Shown here piece by piece: positions 7,353-16,157 of a stretch of DNA of 64,000 bases. This DNA is from Arthrobacter sp. MAHUQ-56 (GTDB taxonomy: Bacteria > Actinomycetota > Actinomycetes > Actinomycetales > Micrococcaceae), in the NCBI RefSeq assembly GCF_019710585.1, contig NZ_JAIFZQ010000020.1, forward strand, positions 248,001 to 312,000, read 5' to 3'. A model generated the notes under the pieces. It did no database searches. It was not told the origin of the DNA and saw only the letters and a program-made list of their open reading frames with translations. Position 1 is the first letter of the stretch. Every line of letters starts with the position of its first letter. The translations under genes were made by a program, and so were the position numbers.

Positions 7353-9926
7353 ATGGCACGGGGAACGCTTCGGATCTTCCTGGGGGCCGCCACCGGGGCG
7401 GGCACCACCTACGCCATGCTGCAGGAAGCCCACCAGCTGCTGGCCGGCGGCAGGGATGTGGCCATCGGCATCGCCGCGGACTACGGCAGGCAGGACACCC
7501 GGCAGCTCCTGGAAGGGCTCGACGCCGTGGCGCCGCGCCTCGTGCGGGACGCCGCCGGGGCGGAGGTACCCGAGCTCGACGTTGCGGCGGTGCTGGAGCG
7601 GCGCCCGGACGTTGCCGTCGTCGATGAATACGCCCACGTCAACGCCCCGGGCAGCCGGAACGAACACCGGTGGCAGGACATCGAGGAACTCCTGGCGGCC
7701 GGGACGGACGTGCTCTCCACCCTTAGTGTCAAGCACCTGGCCTCGCTGCAGGATGCGGTCGCCGCCATCACCGGGGAACCGGGCGGGGATACGGTCCCGG
7801 ACGGCATCGTGCGCCGGGCGGACCATATCGAGTTGGTGGACATCTCCCCGGACCTCCTGCGCCAGAGGGCGGCCGAGGGAAAGATCTTCCCGAAGGACAG
7901 GATTGACGCCGCCCTGGCCAACGAGTTCCGCCTGGGCAACCTTATTGCGCTGCGCGAGGTCGCCCTGATCTGGCTGGCGGACCGGGTGGATGAAGGGCTG
8001 GCCACCTACCGCGAAAGCCAGGGGATCACGGCAACGTGGCCAGCCCGGGAACGGGTGGTCGTGGGACTCAATGGAGGGCCCGAGGGGGATGTGCTTATCC
8101 GGCGGGCGTCCCGGATCCTGTCACGCGTCAACGGCGGCGACCTCCTCGCCGTCCATGTGCGCCGTGCCGATACGGGCGCCGCCGAGTCCGTCCAGGCATT
8201 GGAAGCCCAGCGCCGCCTGGTCACCGGCCTCGGGGGCACCAGCCACACCGTGTCCGGGGAGGACCCGGCGGATTCACTCCTGGAATTCGCCCGCAGCGTC
8301 AACGCCACACAAATCGTGATCGGCGCCTCGCCCGGCGGGCTGTGGAGCCGGGTCCTCGGTGCCGGCGTCGGCGCCAAAGTGGTGCGGGGATCCGGTGACA
8401 TCGACGTGCACATCGTGTCCCATCCGCAGGCCGGCCGCGGCCTGCCCCGGCCGGCACCCGCCGCGCTCAGCCGTGCCCGGACCACGGCCGGCTTCATCCT
8501 GGCCGTGGTCCTTCCGGTCTTGCTGACGGCAGCCATGTCCGCCAGCCCGGAACTCAATCTCGCCACGCACGCGCTCGTCCACATCACGGGGGTAATGGCG
8601 GTGGCGTTCATCGGCGGCCTGTGGCCGGCGGTGCTGGCGGCGGTCCTGGGTTCGCTGCTGCTCAACTACTTCCAGACCGACCCGGTGGGAACGTTCAACA
8701 TCAGCGATCCGCAGAACGTCTTCGCGCTGCTGGTCTTCCTCAGCGCGGCGGTGGCGGTGTCGCTCGTGGTGGGCCTGTCCGCCCGGCGTGCCAGCGCCGC
8801 GGCCCGGGCACGCGCCGAAGCCGCCACCCTTGCGGACCTGGCAAACGACGCCCTCCTCGCCGACGACACCGTCGCGGCCTTCGTGGCCAAGGTCCGGGAG
8901 ACGTTCCAGGTTTCCTCTGCAGGCCTTTTCACCAGGCCGGGAGACAGTGAAGGCGGCTGGGAGCTCCAGGCCTTCTCGGGGGACCGGCCGCCAGCCCCTC
9001 CGGATGCGGCAGCCATGGCGGACAGCGTGGAACTGGCAGACCCGCGCACGGCGCTGGTCCTCTCCGGCCGGACCCTGACGGCGGGCGACCGGCTCCTCCT
9101 CACGGCGCACGGAGCCCACCTGCTCCTGCTGCTGCAGCGCCATGCCCTGCAGCGCACGCTGCAAAGCACCACGAAACTGGCCGAGGGCAACAGCGTGCGC
9201 ACCTCCATCCTCCGGGCCGTCAGCCATGACCTGCGCACCCCGCTGGCCGGGATAAAGCTGGCCGTGACGGCCCTGCGGCGCCAGGGCCGCAAGCTGCCGG
9301 CGGAGGTGCAGGCCGAGATGCTCGCCACCATCGAGTCCTACACGGAGCGGCTGGACGCCCTGATCTCCAACCTTTTGGACATGTCCCGGATTTCCAGCGG
9401 TTCGACGGCGCCGCTGACGGGCCCGGTCACCTGGCGCGATGCCATCGAGGACGCGCTGCGCGGCCTCCCGGCGGACCGCATCCGGGTTGAGCTCGCCCCC
9501 AACATGCCGGTGGTGGATGCCGACGTGGGGATGCTGGAGCGGGTCATCGCCAACATCGTGGAAAACGCGCTGAAATACGCGCCGGGGTCGGACGTCGTCA
9601 TCGTAGGCGTCTCCGGTGCGTCGCACGCAGCGGCCGACGGCGGGACTCCCTTTGGCGAGCTGCGCATCGTCGACCACGGGCAGGGTGTGTCCGCTGCCGC
9701 CGTCGAGGGCATCTTCCAGCCGTTCCAGCGGCTCGACGATGCGCCGGAAGGGCTCGGCATGGGGCTGGGCCTTGCCGTCGCGAAAGGCTTCACCGAGGCC
9801 ATGGGCGGCCAGTTGCTGGCCGAACCCACTCCGGGCGGCGGGCTTACCATGGTGATCCGCCTGCCGCTCTCCACCGGACCGGCAGTGTCCACCCTCCGCC
9901 GGGAAGCAGGCAGCAGCACCGTATGA
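7353..9926 (+). CDS. kdpD: KdpD-like sensor histidine kinase with degenerate Walker A
   Basis: The 857-residue protein has the full KdpD order. The N-terminal KdpD/ATP-binding domain covers about residues 1-210 (VDEYAHVNAPGSRNEHR, VDISPDLLRQR). A Usp-like domain spans about 230-360. Four transmembrane segments lie at about 375-480, followed by a GAF-like linker, HisKA (AVSHDLRTPLAG) and HATPase (NIVENALKYAPGSD, GLGMGLGLAVAKG). ATG 7353 fits the family start; the upstream in-frame codons cross a hairpin. The Walker A reads GAATGAGTT, where the family has GAAPGVGKT, so the lysine is replaced by threonine at residue 18. No kdpFABC genes are near. It overlaps the response regulator by 4 nt. The output may be another K+ transporter, for example the KimA-like gene just downstream. 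Confidence 0.88.
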   Translation: MARGTLRIFLGAATGAGTTYAMLQEAHQLLAGGRDVAIGIAADYGRQDTRQLLEGLDAVAPRLVRDAAGAEVPELDVAAVLERRPDVAVVDEYAHVNAPGSRNEHRWQDIEELLAAGTDVLSTLSVKHLASLQDAVAAITGEPGGDTVPDGIVRRADHIELVDISPDLLRQRAAEGKIFPKDRIDAALANEFRLGNLIALREVALIWLADRVDEGLATYRESQGITATWPARERVVVGLNGGPEGDVLIRRASRILSRVNGGDLLAVHVRRADTGAAESVQALEAQRRLVTGLGGTSHTVSGEDPADSLLEFARSVNATQIVIGASPGGLWSRVLGAGVGAKVVRGSGDIDVHIVSHPQAGRGLPRPAPAALSRARTTAGFILAVVLPVLLTAAMSASPELNLATHALVHITGVMAVAFIGGLWPAVLAAVLGSLLLNYFQTDPVGTFNISDPQNVFALLVFLSAAVAVSLVVGLSARRASAAARARAEAATLADLANDALLADDTVAAFVAKVRETFQVSSAGLFTRPGDSEGGWELQAFSGDRPPAPPDAAAMADSVELADPRTALVLSGRTLTAGDRLLLTAHGAHLLLLLQRHALQRTLQSTTKLAEGNSVRTSILRAVSHDLRTPLAGIKLAVTALRRQGRKLPAEVQAEMLATIESYTERLDALISNLLDMSRISSGSTAPLTGPVTWRDAIEDALRGLPADRIRVELAPNMPVVDADVGMLERVIANIVENALKYAPGSDVVIVGVSGASHAAADGGTPFGELRIVDHGQGVSAAAVEGIFQPFQRLDDAPEGLGMGLGLAVAKGFTEAMGGQLLAEPTPGGGLTMVIRLPLSTGPAVSTLRREAGSSTV

Positions 9927-10606
9927 GAACCATCCTGATCGTCGACGACGAGCCGCAGCTGCTGCGCGCCCTGCAGGTCAACCTTCAGGCGGAGGGGTAC
10001 CAGGTGCTCACCGCGCTGGACGGGACGAGTGCGCTCAAGCACGCGGAGGGCGGCCACCCGGATGCCATCGTCCTGGACCTCGGCCTGCCGGACATCAACG
10101 GTGTGGACGTAATCACCCGGATCCGCCGCACCAGCAGCACGCCGATCATCGTGCTCTCCGCCCGGCACGGGTCCGTGGACAAGGTGCGGGCCCTGGACGC
10201 CGGCGCGGACGACTACGTGACCAAGCCGTTCGGGCTCGACGAACTTCTCGCCCGCCTCCGCGTCGCCGGTCGCCGCAGCGGCACGCCGGAGGTGGGGGAG
10301 GACATGCCCGCCATCGACGTGGGCGACTTCGAAGTGGACCTGGCCAACCGCAAGGTGACCCGAGGGGGAGCCCCGGTCCGGCTCACCCCGCGGGAGTGGG
10401 CCATCCTCCAGCTGCTGGTGCGCAACCCGGGACGGCTGATCACCCAGCAGCAGATGCTGGCGAAAATCTGGGGGCCGGGCTACGACAACGAAACCCATTA
10501 CCTGCGCGTCTATATGGGGCAACTGCGCCGCAAGCTGGAGGCGGACCCGGCCCGGCCCCGGCACCTGCTCACGGAAGCCGGCATGGGCTACCGCTTCGAG
10601 CCCTGA
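9923..10606 (+). CDS. kdpE: KdpE-like OmpR-family response regulator
   Basis: 227 residues with an N-terminal receiver domain (ILIVDDEPQLLRAL, phospho-acceptor Asp in IVLDLGLPDINGVDVI, Thr/Ser and Lys in VLSARH and TKPFGLDELLARL). The C-terminal winged helix includes LTPREWAILQLLVRNPGRLIT and HYLRVYMGQLRRKLE. The ATG overlaps the kinase stop as ATGA, so the pair is translationally coupled. It is expected to control K+-uptake genes in response to K+ limitation or osmotic signals. The permease that starts 141 nt later is the obvious candidate target. Confidence 0.92.
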   Translation: MRTILIVDDEPQLLRALQVNLQAEGYQVLTALDGTSALKHAEGGHPDAIVLDLGLPDINGVDVITRIRRTSSTPIIVLSARHGSVDKVRALDAGADDYVTKPFGLDELLARLRVAGRRSGTPEVGEDMPAIDVGDFEVDLANRKVTRGGAPVRLTPREWAILQLLVRNPGRLITQQQMLAKIWGPGYDNETHYLRVYMGQLRRKLEADPARPRHLLTEAGMGYRFEP

Positions 10607-10747
10607 CGTGCGGCGGAAGGCCCGGGCCGCCGTCGTAAATCACGCGTAAAGGATTCGTCAATAAAGGCCCTTTCCGCGGGGCAGCCGTTTTGGCCGGTGC
10701 TAGCTTCGCAGTGGTCGCGGTGCAAAGGGCAGCGCGGAAAGGCAGAC

Positions 10748-12724
10748 ATGACCACGTTGAGCAGGCCCCCGGCGGATCCGTCCGCGCCCCACCCGCATGG
10801 CAGGGAGGCGCTGAAGGACTGGCTGCTGTTCGGGCTGCAGGACAGCAAGGGTGCCCACCCCGGCCCCGGCGGCGTGCCCACCCAGCACGAAAAGAAGCAT
10901 CCCTGGTGGCAGGTCATGTGCCTGACGGGCGTGGACTATTTCTCCACCCTGGGCTACCAGCCGGCCATCGCCGCGCTGGCCGCCGGCGTCATCTCGCCGC
11001 TGGCCACCCTGGTGCTGGTGGCGGTGACCCTGCTGGGCGCCCTGCCGGTCTACCGCAGGGTTGCCGGCGAAAGCCCCCGCGGCGAAGGCTCCATCGCCAT
11101 GCTTGAACGGCTGCTGCCCCGTTGGGGAGGCAAGCTCCTGGTGCTGGTCCTGCTCGGGTTCGCCGCCACGGACTTCATGATCACCATGACCCTCTCGGCG
11201 GCCGACGCCACCGCGCACCTGATCCACAACCCCGTGGCTCCCGGATGGCTGCAGGACCAGAACGTCCCCGTCACGCTCATCCTGCTTGCGTTGCTGGCCG
11301 CAGTGTTCCTGCGCGGCTTCCGGGAAGCGATCGGCGTCGCCGTCTTCCTGGTGGTCCTCTACCTAGGCCTGAACGCCGTGGTGGTGGTGGCCACCCTTAT
11401 GCAGGTCCTGGCGCACCCGGCGGCCATGGGGGACTGGTGGACGAACCTCTGGACATCCCACGGCGACCCCCTGATGGCCGTGGCCATCGCGCTGCTCGTG
11501 TTCCCCAAACTGGCCCTGGGCCTGTCCGGCTTCGAAACCGGCGTCGCGGTGATGCCGCAGGTCCGGGGAGCGGCGGACGATACCGAACATCATCCGCAGG
11601 GCCGCATCCGGGGTGCCCGGCGCATGCTCACCTCCGCCGCGGTGATCATGAGCGGCTTCCTGTTGACCACCAGCTTCATCACCGTTGTCCTCATCCCGGA
11701 ACAGGAATTCCAGCCCGGCGGCCAGGCGAACGGCCGCGCCCTGGCCTACCTCGCACACGAATACCTCGGCGTCGGGTTCGGCAGCGTCTACGACATCAGC
11801 ACCATCGCCATCCTCTGGTTCGCCGGCGCTTCGGCCATGGCCGGCCTGCTGAACCTGGTCCCGAGGTACCTCCCGCGCTACGGCATGGCGCCGGGCTGGG
11901 CCAAGGCGGTCCGGCCGCTGGTGCTGGTCTTCACCCTGATCGGCTTCCTGATCACGTTCATCTTCGAGGCCGACGTCGACGCGCAGGGCGGTGCATACGC
12001 CACCGGCGTCCTGGTGCTGATGACCTCCGCCGCCGTGGCCGTGACACTCTCGGCGCGCCGGCGTGGCCAGCGGAACCTGACCTGGGGCTTCGGTGCCATC
12101 ACCGTGGTGTTCGCCTACACCACCGTTGCCAACATCTTCGAACGCCCCGAAGGCATCAGGATCGCCGGGATCTTCATCCTCGGCATCATCGTCATCTCAC
12201 TGCTCTCCAGGGTGCGCCGCTCCTTTGAACTGCACGCAACCCGGGTGCACCTGGACCAGCAGGCCCTGGAGTTCATGTCCAGCACGCTGGAGGGGCCCAT
12301 CGCGATCATCGCCCACGAGCCGCTGCGGATGTCTGCCCAGGCGTACCGCGACAAGCTCGAATCGGCCGTGGAGGTCAGCCACCTCCCGCTGGAGGGCGAG
12401 GCCCTGTTCCTTGAGGTGGTGGTGGATGACTCTTCGGACTTCGAAACCGAACTCCATGTGCGCGGCGTGAACCGGCACGGCTACCACATCCTCGAAGTCC
12501 ACGGGCCGGTGGTCCCCAACACCATCGCCTCGGTCCTGCTGCACATTCGGGACGTCACCGGGCTCATGCCGCACATCTACTTCCGCTGGACCGAAGGCAA
12601 CCCGATCACCAACCTGGTGCGGTTCCTGTTCCTGGGCGAAGGGGAGATTGCGCCGGTGACCCGCGAGGTGCTCCGCGAAGCCGTACCGGACGTCACCCAG
12701 CGGCCCTGGGTCCACGTGGGCTGA
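10748..12724 (+). CDS. APC-superfamily permease, KimA-like (probable K+ importer)
   Basis: The 658-residue integral membrane protein starts at ATG 10748 behind GGAAAGG. An approximately 50-residue cytosolic lead is followed by [21 protein letters not shown], the conserved first membrane helix region of the YdaO/KimA group. About 12 helices run to residue 500, and a C-terminal cytosolic region of about 160 residues follows. In Bacillus, KimA is a high-affinity proton-coupled K+ importer that is regulated by c-di-AMP. Placement directly after a KdpDE-like pair supports potassium as substrate, but an amino-acid transporter cannot be excluded from sequence alone. Its 3' end overlaps the end of the convergent small gene by 32 nt. 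Confidence 0.82.
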   Translation: MTTLSRPPADPSAPHPHGREALKDWLLFGLQDSKGAHPGPGGVPTQHEKKHPWWQVMCLTGVDYFSTLGYQPAIAALAAGVISPLATLVLVAVTLLGALPVYRRVAGESPRGEGSIAMLERLLPRWGGKLLVLVLLGFAATDFMITMTLSAADATAHLIHNPVAPGWLQDQNVPVTLILLALLAAVFLRGFREAIGVAVFLVVLYLGLNAVVVVATLMQVLAHPAAMGDWWTNLWTSHGDPLMAVAIALLVFPKLALGLSGFETGVAVMPQVRGAADDTEHHPQGRIRGARRMLTSAAVIMSGFLLTTSFITVVLIPEQEFQPGGQANGRALAYLAHEYLGVGFGSVYDISTIAILWFAGASAMAGLLNLVPRYLPRYGMAPGWAKAVRPLVLVFTLIGFLITFIFEADVDAQGGAYATGVLVLMTSAAVAVTLSARRRGQRNLTWGFGAITVVFAYTTVANIFERPEGIRIAGIFILGIIVISLLSRVRRSFELHATRVHLDQQALEFMSSTLEGPIAIIAHEPLRMSAQAYRDKLESAVEVSHLPLEGEALFLEVVVDDSSDFETELHVRGVNRHGYHILEVHGPVVPNTIASVLLHIRDVTGLMPHIYFRWTEGNPITNLVRFLFLGEGEIAPVTREVLREAVPDVTQRPWVHVG

Positions 12725-13142
12725 CCGGGGGCCGCGGGGCCGGCGCCTCCGCGGGGCTGGGTGCCGCCGGGGCGGCCACGTGCGCAACCGTGGCGGCCAC
12801 CCGCGCTGCGTCCGCCAGGCTGACCGGGGCGTTCGCGCGGAAGGCCGCCTCGGCGTCGTCCTCCCACACGCTTCTCGCCAGCACCAGGACGCGCACCATG
12901 TCGCCGTAGGAGTCGTTGCAGGCGAGGATGTCGCCGGGGACCTTGTGCCCCTGGCCGCCTTGGTCGGGCGAGGGCTGGAAGATGACCCACCACCCCTCGC
13001 CGTACCGGTCGGGGAAAAGGTAGCCGGCGGCTGGATGCAGGGCGCGGCCGTTCAGCCCGCGGCCGCCGTAGCCCTCCACGGATTCGGCCGCGGCGGCGAA
13101 CCGCACCCTGCCGCGGTTCTCAGGTGCCTCATCCCAACGCAT
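12693..13142 (-). CDS. Hypothetical protein
   Basis: 149 residues; no family recognised. The N-terminal two thirds looks like a folded domain ([58 protein letters not shown]). The last 45 residues are Ala/Pro-rich and probably disordered. ATG 13142 is preceded by GGGAG at 7 nt and is preferred over an in-frame GTG/ATG farther out. The tail overlaps the permease 3' end by 32 nt in convergent orientation. Codon use is typical of the neighbourhood, so it is probably real. Confidence 0.62.
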   Translation of the reverse strand: MRWDEAPENRGRVRFAAAAESVEGYGGRGLNGRALHPAAGYLFPDRYGEGWWVIFQPSPDQGGQGHKVPGDILACNDSYGDMVRVLVLARSVWEDDAEAAFRANAPVSLADAARVAATVAHVAAPAAPSPAEAPAPRPPVSPRGPRAAG

Positions 13143-13264
13143 CTGCACTCCCTGCTTCTGATGCATTCATCAAAGGACCGGAACGGCGCGGGCGGGGCAG
13201 CAGGTGCTGTTAATTGACGGATTCTTTACGCAGCTGGCTGGCCGGGCGGACCAGGGGCGTCGGC

Positions 13265-13270
13265 CATAAT
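13265..13270 (+). promoter_or_regulatory. -10 element placing a leaderless start at the GNAT gene
   Basis: CATAAT lies exactly 6 nt before the ATG at 13277, and no Shine-Dalgarno sequence is visible. A transcript starting 6 to 7 nt after this hexamer would begin at the start codon. Leaderless mRNAs are common in actinobacteria. No good -35 hexamer is seen at 17 nt. Confidence 0.4.
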
Positions 13271-13276
13271 GGGCCC

Positions 13277-13795
13277 ATGACCAGTCCCGTGAGAATCCGT
13301 CCGATGTGCCCGGAAGACTGGGAGGCCGTCCACGCCATCTATGCCGCCGGCATCGCCACGGGGGAGGCCACCTTCGAGAGTGAGCCGCCCACCTGGGAAG
13401 CGTTCGACGCCGTGCGGTTGCGTGAGCACCGGCTCATCGCCGAGGACGCGGGCCGGGTCATGGGATGGGCCGCGGTGTCCCGGGTTTCGTCGCGGGAGGT
13501 GTACCGCGGCGTCGTCGAACACTCCATCTACGTGGACCCGGCAATCCAGGGCAGGGGTGTGGGCCGGCTGCTGCTGACCGCCCTGGTTGACTCCACTGAA
13601 GCCGCGGGGATCTGGACCATCCAGTCCAGTGTCTTCCCCGAAAACACGGCCAGCCTGGCGCTGCACCGTAAGCTCGGTTTCCGGGTGGTGGGAACCCGGG
13701 AACGGATCGCCCGCATCAGCCAGGGCCCCAAGGCCGGGCACTGGCAGGACACCCTGCTCCTGGAACGCCGCAGCACCGTGGCCGGGACGGAATAG
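13277..13795 (+). CDS. GNAT N-acetyltransferase, phosphinothricin-acetyltransferase type
   Basis: 172 residues matching the Pat/Bar-like branch of GNAT acetyltransferases. Visible landmarks are IRPMCPEDWEAVHAIYAAGI, the motif A region VDPAIQGRGVGRLLLTALV (acetyl-CoA pyrophosphate loop Q/RxxGxG/A) and ENTASLALHRKLGFRVVGTRE. Members acetylate small amines such as phosphinothricin or methionine sulfoximine; the actual substrate is not predictable. The ATG at 13277 is likely leaderless. It ends 1 nt before the end of the convergent methionine aminopeptidase gene. Confidence 0.88.
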   Translation: MTSPVRIRPMCPEDWEAVHAIYAAGIATGEATFESEPPTWEAFDAVRLREHRLIAEDAGRVMGWAAVSRVSSREVYRGVVEHSIYVDPAIQGRGVGRLLLTALVDSTEAAGIWTIQSSVFPENTASLALHRKLGFRVVGTRERIARISQGPKAGHWQDTLLLERRSTVAGTE

Positions 13796-14569
13796 CTAGC
13801 GGCTGGGCAGGGTCAGGATCTCGGCGCCGTCGGCAGTGATGGCGATGGTGTGCTCGGTGTGTGCCGTCCTGCAGCCGGTGGCGCTCCGGAGCGTCCACCC
13901 GTCGTCGTCCGTGACAAGCTCGGCGGTGTCAGCCATGATCCACGGCTCCAGCGCCAGGAGCAGCCCGGGCCGGAGCTTGAAGCCGCGGCCGGGGCGGCCC
14001 ATGTTGGGCACGTGCGGGTCCTGGTGCATGGTGGAGCCGATGCCGTGGCCGCCGAACTGGGTGTTGATGCGGTAGCCGGCGTCGGTGAGGACGCGGCCGA
14101 TGGCGTACGAGATGTCGCCGATCTTGGCATTCGGACCGGCGGCGGCGATCCCCGCGGCGAGTGCCCGCTGGGTTGCTTCGATCATCGCCACGCTCTCCGC
14201 GGGCCGTGATTCGCCCACGAGAAAGCTGATGGCGGCGTCCGCGGCAACCCCGTTCTTGACGACGGCGAGGTCCAGCGTCAGCAGGTCGCCGTCGGCCAGC
14301 GCGTAGTCGTGGGGGAGCCCGTGCAGCACGGCATCGTTGACGCCCGTGCAGATGTAGTGGCCGAACGGGCCCCGGCCAAAGGACGGCGCGTAGTCCACAT
14401 AGCAGGACCCGGCCCCGGCTTCGGCGATCATCTCCTTGGTCCACTGGTCGATCTCCAGCAGGTTGGTGCCCACCGCCGCGCGGCTCTTCATGGCCTGCAG
14501 GATGTCCGCCACCAGGGCGCCGGTCTCCCGTGCGCGCTCCACTTCGGCGGCGTTCAGGATTTCGATCAT
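13796..14569 (-). CDS. map: Type I methionine aminopeptidase
   Basis: 257 residues; removes N-terminal Met from nascent proteins. The metal ligands are in place: His in GPFGHYICTGVNDAVLHGLP, Asp in LLTLDLAV and GVAADAAISF, His in GGHGIGSTMHQDPHVPN, and Glu residues in ALEPWIM and AHTEHTIAI. ATG 14569 is preceded by AAGGGTG; 23 additional in-frame codons upstream are not conserved-looking. It stands alone away from ribosomal protein genes, so it is probably an additional paralogue rather than the housekeeping copy. Confidence 0.92.
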   Translation of the reverse strand: MIEILNAAEVERARETGALVADILQAMKSRAAVGTNLLEIDQWTKEMIAEAGAGSCYVDYAPSFGRGPFGHYICTGVNDAVLHGLPHDYALADGDLLTLDLAVVKNGVAADAAISFLVGESRPAESVAMIEATQRALAAGIAAAGPNAKIGDISYAIGRVLTDAGYRINTQFGGHGIGSTMHQDPHVPNMGRPGRGFKLRPGLLLALEPWIMADTAELVTDDDGWTLRSATGCRTAHTEHTIAITADGAEILTLPSR

Positions 14570-14657
14570 GGGGCACCCTTCCTTCGCGGCCAGTTGCTCT
14601 AGGGGCCATCCTATGCGGAGTCCATGACGCGGCAGCAAGGAGGGCTCTTGCGGGAGA

Positions 14658-14691
14658 CATAGATAAGTGTAAATATTTACATATGTCTATG
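14658..14691. promoter_or_regulatory. ArsR operator: 34-bp dyad overlapping the arsR start
   Basis: A perfect 14-bp palindrome, TGTAAATATTTACA (14668-14681), is flanked symmetrically by CATAGA (14658-14663) and TCTATG (14686-14691) around the same centre. The region is strikingly A/T-rich compared with its surroundings and overlaps the arsR start codon at 14683. This is the expected form of an ArsR/SmtB repressor site and implies autoregulation of the operon. Confidence 0.75.
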
Positions 14692-15039
14692 TCTTTGGAA
14701 CTCACCCCGGTCCAGGCGGTCGCCTGCTGTTCGCCGCTGGCGCGGGAGCCCCTGTCCCTGCCGGATGCCGAAGGAATCGCCCCGCTGCTGAAGGCATTGG
14801 CGGACCCGGTGCGGCTGCGGCTGATGTCCATGGTGGCCTCGCATGAGGGCGGCGAGGCCTGCGTCTGCGACCTGAACGACGCCTTCGAGCTGTCCCAGCC
14901 CACCATCAGCCACCACCTGAAGATCCTGCACGAGGTGGGTTTGCTGGACCGGGAGAAGCGGGGCGTCTGGGTCTACTACCGCGCCCGGACCGAGGCGCTG
15001 CAGAACCTGGCGGCCCTGATCGGGGGACAGGCCGCGTGA
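14683..15039 (+). CDS. arsR: ArsR/SmtB-family metalloregulator of the arsenic operon
   Basis: 118 residues with a winged helix-turn-helix: LLKALADPVRLRLMSMVAS, CVCDLNDAFELSQPTISHHLKIL, GLLDREKRGVWVYYRA. A CxC-like ECVCDL pattern is present as EACVCDL, and CC occurs near residues 15-16 (VACCSPLA); both could contribute thiol ligands for As(III). ATG 14683 lies inside the operator palindrome, and another ATG two codons on is also possible. Its last bases overlap the channel gene as GTGA. It represses the operon and releases DNA on arsenite binding (family knowledge). Confidence 0.92.
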   Translation: MSMSLELTPVQAVACCSPLAREPLSLPDAEGIAPLLKALADPVRLRLMSMVASHEGGEACVCDLNDAFELSQPTISHHLKILHEVGLLDREKRGVWVYYRARTEALQNLAALIGGQAA

Positions 15040-15737
15040 GTCTGCTGGGCCGCCGCTCGGCGGCGGAATTCTTCGGCACCGCCTTCCTGGTCATGGCGGT
15101 GGTCGGCTCCGGTGTCATGGCGTCCCGGCTGTCCCCGGACGACGCCGGGCTGCAGCTTCTGCAGAACAGCCTCGCCACGGGTGCCGCCCTGGTGGCGCTG
15201 ATCCTGGCACTGCAGCCGGTGTCGGCGTCGTTCAATCCGGTGGTGACCCTGGTGGAGCGTGCGCTGGGGATGATCGATACCAGGACGGCGGCGGGCCTGG
15301 TGGCCGCGCAGTTGGCCGGCGGCCTGGCCGGTACCGTGGCCGCGAACCTGATGTTCGGCCTGGACGCCGTCACGTTTTCCACCCACCAGCGCACCGGCGC
15401 GGGACTCTGGCTGGGCGAGGTCATCGCCACGATCGGGCTGCTGCTCATTGTCTTTGGCACCGTCCGGTCCGGCAGGGCGGACCGCGTCGCGTTTGCCGTC
15501 GGCGGCTACATTACGGCCGCGTACTGGTTCACCAGCTCCACCAGCTTCGCCAACCCGGCGGTGACCATCGCCAGGACCGTCACGGACACCTTCGCCGGCA
15601 TCGCACCGCCGTCGGCCCCTGCCTTCATCCTGGCCCAGCTGCTCGGCGGCGCCGCCGGGTACGTGCTGGTCCGTTTCCTTTACCCAACCATCGCAACTCC
15701 CGCCGTCGCCACGGCCGACCGAAAGGTGCTCTCATGA
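15036..15737 (+). CDS. MIP/aquaporin family channel of the arsenic operon
   Basis: 233 residues with six hydrophobic helices. The half-helix motifs are altered: the first is FNPVVTL, where NPA is usual, and the second is FANPAVTIARTVTDTFAGI, a standard NPA. The start is GTG 15036, overlapping the arsR stop. In rhizobia and some actinobacteria such channels (AqpS) replace ArsB and let arsenite made by ArsC leave the cell down its gradient; I infer the same role here. The ArsC gene overlaps its stop by 4 nt. Confidence 0.87.
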   Translation: MSLLGRRSAAEFFGTAFLVMAVVGSGVMASRLSPDDAGLQLLQNSLATGAALVALILALQPVSASFNPVVTLVERALGMIDTRTAAGLVAAQLAGGLAGTVAANLMFGLDAVTFSTHQRTGAGLWLGEVIATIGLLLIVFGTVRSGRADRVAFAVGGYITAAYWFTSSTSFANPAVTIARTVTDTFAGIAPPSAPAFILAQLLGGAAGYVLVRFLYPTIATPAVATADRKVLS

Positions 15738-16144
15738 GCCGCAAGCCCTCCGTCCTGTTCGTCTGCGTGCACAATGCCGGCCGCTCCCAGATGGCTGCAG
15801 CGTTCCTCACCACCCTTTCCAAGGGCGCCATCGAGGTCCGCTCCGCCGGATCCCAGCCCGCGGACAAGGTCAACCCCGCCGCCGTCGAAGCCATGGCCGA
15901 GGTGGGGATCGACATGTCCGCCGAAATTCCCAAGATCCTCACCACCGAAGCCGTGCAGGACTCGGACGTCGTGATCACCATGGGCTGCGGCGACGAGTGC
16001 CCCTACTTCCCCGGCAAACGGTACGAGGACTGGGTCCTGGAGGACCCCGCCGGCAAGGGCGTCGACTCTGTCCGGCCCATCCGCGACCAGATCAAGGGCC
16101 GCGTCGAAGCCCTGATCACCTCCCTGATCCCCGCGCAGATCTGA
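15734..16144 (+). CDS. arsC: Arsenate reductase ArsC, LMW-phosphatase fold
   Basis: 136 residues. The P-loop CVHNAGRS gives the nucleophilic Cys11 and Arg17 (CX5R). The second redox segment is ITMGCGDECPYFPG with two cysteines four apart, as in thioredoxin- or mycothiol-linked arsenate reductases. It reduces As(V) to As(III). The ATG overlaps the channel stop (ATGA). The length fits the family. Confidence 0.94.
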   Translation: MSRKPSVLFVCVHNAGRSQMAAAFLTTLSKGAIEVRSAGSQPADKVNPAAVEAMAEVGIDMSAEIPKILTTEAVQDSDVVITMGCGDECPYFPGKRYEDWVLEDPAGKGVDSVRPIRDQIKGRVEALITSLIPAQI

Positions 16145-16157
16145 ACCGGAGAACGCG

